Assembly: GCF_000350225.1 (NCBI RefSeq)
Contig: NW_005179004.1
Coordinates: 350,565-414,564, forward strand
Reading direction: 5' to 3'
DNA: 64,000 nt
Source of the DNA: Chondrus crispus
Taxonomy: Eukaryota; Rhodophyta; Florideophyceae; Gigartinales; Gigartinaceae
This document shows, in pieces, positions 62,846 to 64,000 of the stretch. Each line of letters starts with the position of its first letter. Position 1 is the first letter of the stretch. Below the pieces are notes generated by a model, which was given only the letters and a program-made list of their open reading frames with translations, searched no databases and had not been told where the DNA came from. The translations under genes were made by a program, and so were the position numbers.

Positions 62846-63513
62846 TGTAGTATAACGACGGACGCGCGCGCGGGGAGATTATTATCCGTGCGGCCGTGCA
62901 CGGTGTACACGTGGGCGGGTGTGCCCACGTGTAGGGAGCGCGCTCGTGCCGAGTGGTCGTAATCTGGCGTACGTGTACAGTAGTGCACGTGTCGGCCAAG
63001 CGGTAGTTTGCTAGTATTACGCGTGTACGCTAGCACACGTGGCATCCGTGCGGTAGTCTGTAAGCAGCGCGTGTGTACAGTAGTACACACGTGTACCTGC
63101 AGCGTCCGCGCGGTAATTAGGAATTGAGGCGCTAGTTTTTTAATTGCGTACAGTACCTGGTACGTACTAGGCGGCAGGTACTGTACACTGGGACAGGTGT
63201 CCGAGGCGTCCCTCTGAGGGGTTAAGACCTGACACCCGTCCCCACCAGTAAACTGGGGCAAGCTCGCCCCCGTCCCTTTTGCGCCTACGTACGTCCGTTT
63301 TCGGTTGTCCGCCGCGCGCGCTGGCTTCTAACCCGTTACCGGTCGCTCCCGTTTACGCACCACGGGGTGACTGCGCGTAACCGGCCAGTGAGCCACTCCC
63401 TTTTCGCGAGCTCGTCCGATCGGTTCAATTGGCGCGTCGCGTCCGCGCCGCGTGCTCCCTTGCTAAAGCCTCCGCCTCTCACCCAACCCAGGGCGGAGAG
63501 GAATTATCCCACA
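62846..63513 (+). repeat. Gypsy-C 5' LTR (inferred)
   Basis: Start TGTAGTATAA; proposed end TTATCCCACA, an imperfect inverted match, two bases before TGG of the PBS. Length 668 bp is close to 684 bp of Gypsy-A. Interior (about 62880-63120) is full of CACGTG, GTGTACAC and TACAGTAG palindromic motifs as in Gypsy-A. The right boundary is uncertain without the second LTR. Confidence 0.55.
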
Positions 63514-63515
63514 TT

Positions 63516-63533
63516 TGGTACTCTTGTGGAGGG
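63516..63533 (+). other. Gypsy-C primer-binding site candidate
   Basis: TGGTACTCTTGTGGAGGG; complement implies a tRNA 3' end CAAGAGTACCA with A1:U72 and A73 (as in eukaryotic initiator tRNA-Met) and C61. Depends on the inferred LTR end. Confidence 0.4.
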
Positions 63534-63641
63534 GATAACTCTCGAGGTTGAGCCGCACGCGTGGTCGCTCGATCGCGTGCAGAACCGTACGGACGGAAAA
63601 GGTTGAGAAATCACCGCGTCGATCGCGAAGCGTATTCGACG

Positions 63642-64000
63642 ATGAACCGACCGGAAGAAGGGGGAGACTCCGCCTCCGGGCGTCTGAGCACCCGCAGTGG
63701 CAGTGGCGCACTGCGCCCCCGGGTGGAAAACCCGGAAGCCCTGCTGCGACCGCCACCGCGACCGGGCCGCACGCGAGCGTCCGCATCGGATGTTACGCCG
63801 GCCGTGTCGGCAGGCACCGAGAATCGCGTCCAATGGATGGTCGACGCGATTCAGCCGCGCATCCAGGCCTGGGTCGAGGAGTTCCTCGCTACGGAACTCC
63901 CCCAGGTAGCGAACGTATGCCTCGACCGAACGGTGCCCGCGCTCGTGGACGCCCACGTACGCAGCGCGATACCACCGCTTTTGGACGAACTTCTACCCGC
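63642..64000 (+). CDS. Gypsy-C gag, N-terminal part
   Basis: ATG 63642, 128 bp after the proposed LTR end, opens 119 codons with no stop to the window end. Start MNRPEEGGDSASGR, a basic Pro/Arg-rich segment, then helical VQWMVDAIQPRIQAWVEEFL and ATELPQVANVCLDRTVPAL. The pattern (short charged start, low-complexity, amphipathic helices) is that of the Gypsy-A and -B gag starts. No capsid or knuckle motif is reached within the window. Confidence 0.6.
   Translation, partial: MNRPEEGGDSASGRLSTRSGSGALRPRVENPEALLRPPPRPGRTRASASDVTPAVSAGTENRVQWMVDAIQPRIQAWVEEFLATELPQVANVCLDRTVPALVDAHVRSAIPPLLDELLP

Larger units (their letters stand above)
62846..64000 (+). mobile_element. Gypsy-C: third LTR retrotransposon, 5' end only (runs off window)
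   Basis: Begins TGTAGTATAAC, the same ten bases as the Gypsy-A LTR in element sense, immediately where the pogo-like frame is interrupted. A 668-bp LTR, a TGG-starting PBS and the start of a gag-like ORF follow on the plus strand. Expected target duplication is ATAGT (62841-62845), which should recur after the right LTR outside the window. Placement with chromoviruses is by resemblance of ends, LTR length and Gag start only. Confidence 0.7.

Overview
This is eukaryotic, transposon-dominated DNA, most probably nuclear DNA of a red alga (florideophyte type, Chondrus-like). That assignment is inference. It rests on compact intron-less ORFs, very GC-rich giant Ty3/Gypsy chromoviruses, a Ty1/Copia element of red-algal type, non-LTR elements with a C-terminal restriction-like endonuclease, and host proteins of a style I associate with red algae. 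No bacterial operons, rRNA, CRISPR or intact tRNA genes were seen. Two assembly gaps (N runs) lie at 38336-38895 and 58694-58709.

Layout. 1-17521: a minus-strand TNP2/CACTA-like transposase ORF split by Gypsy-A (1159-16385, minus strand, 684-bp LTRs, target duplication ATGCC). Removing Gypsy-A and one duplication copy restores the reading frame at the junction. 17522-21603: a higher-order ~102-bp tandem repeat (two blocks of four monomers), a 105-bp tandem duplication, a 3'-truncated KDZ-type transposase ORF with SWIM-like and cysteine-cluster motifs, and tRNA-like/SINE-like repeats. 21604-35862: Gypsy-B (minus strand, ~858-bp LTRs, target duplication CAGGC), inserted in one of those tRNA-like repeats. 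35863-45720: at least four minus-strand non-LTR retrotransposons (L1-L4) and a 122-bp dead-on-arrival copy, laid head to tail. 46928-53117: a Ty1/Copia element with apparently identical 577-bp LTRs (target duplication TTTGG). 53118-61860: the only stretch that looks like host genes, a three-pass membrane protein and a secreted cysteine-rich repeat protein, separated by MITE-like and hairpin sequences. 61993-64000: a pogo-like DDE transposase cut by the 5' end of a third chromovirus-like element, Gypsy-C, whose gag runs off the window.

The most unusual feature is shared by Gypsy-A and Gypsy-B. Both are 14-15 kb chromoviruses (gag, protease, RT, RNase H, integrase, chromodomain). Between the end of pol and the 3' LTR each carries a 5.7-6.5 kb accessory block with a long ORF on the opposite strand (about 780-895 aa in A, about 650 aa in B). 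I recognise neither antisense protein. In Gypsy-A the block is bounded by two copies of the pol terminus plus polypurine tract; these form hairpins with compensatory base differences, which suggests how the block was captured. Both elements share an identical 18-nt primer-binding site whose complement fits a tRNA 3' end with C1:G72 and A73, as in eukaryotic tRNA-Tyr.

Relative age can be read from LTR divergence by eye: Gypsy-A is oldest (roughly 25-30 differences per 684 bp), then Gypsy-B (about ten to fifteen per 858 bp), then Copia (none seen). The number of disabling lesions falls in the same order. Start codons in the retroelements are often not ATG, so downstream polyprotein starts are domain limits, not translation starts.
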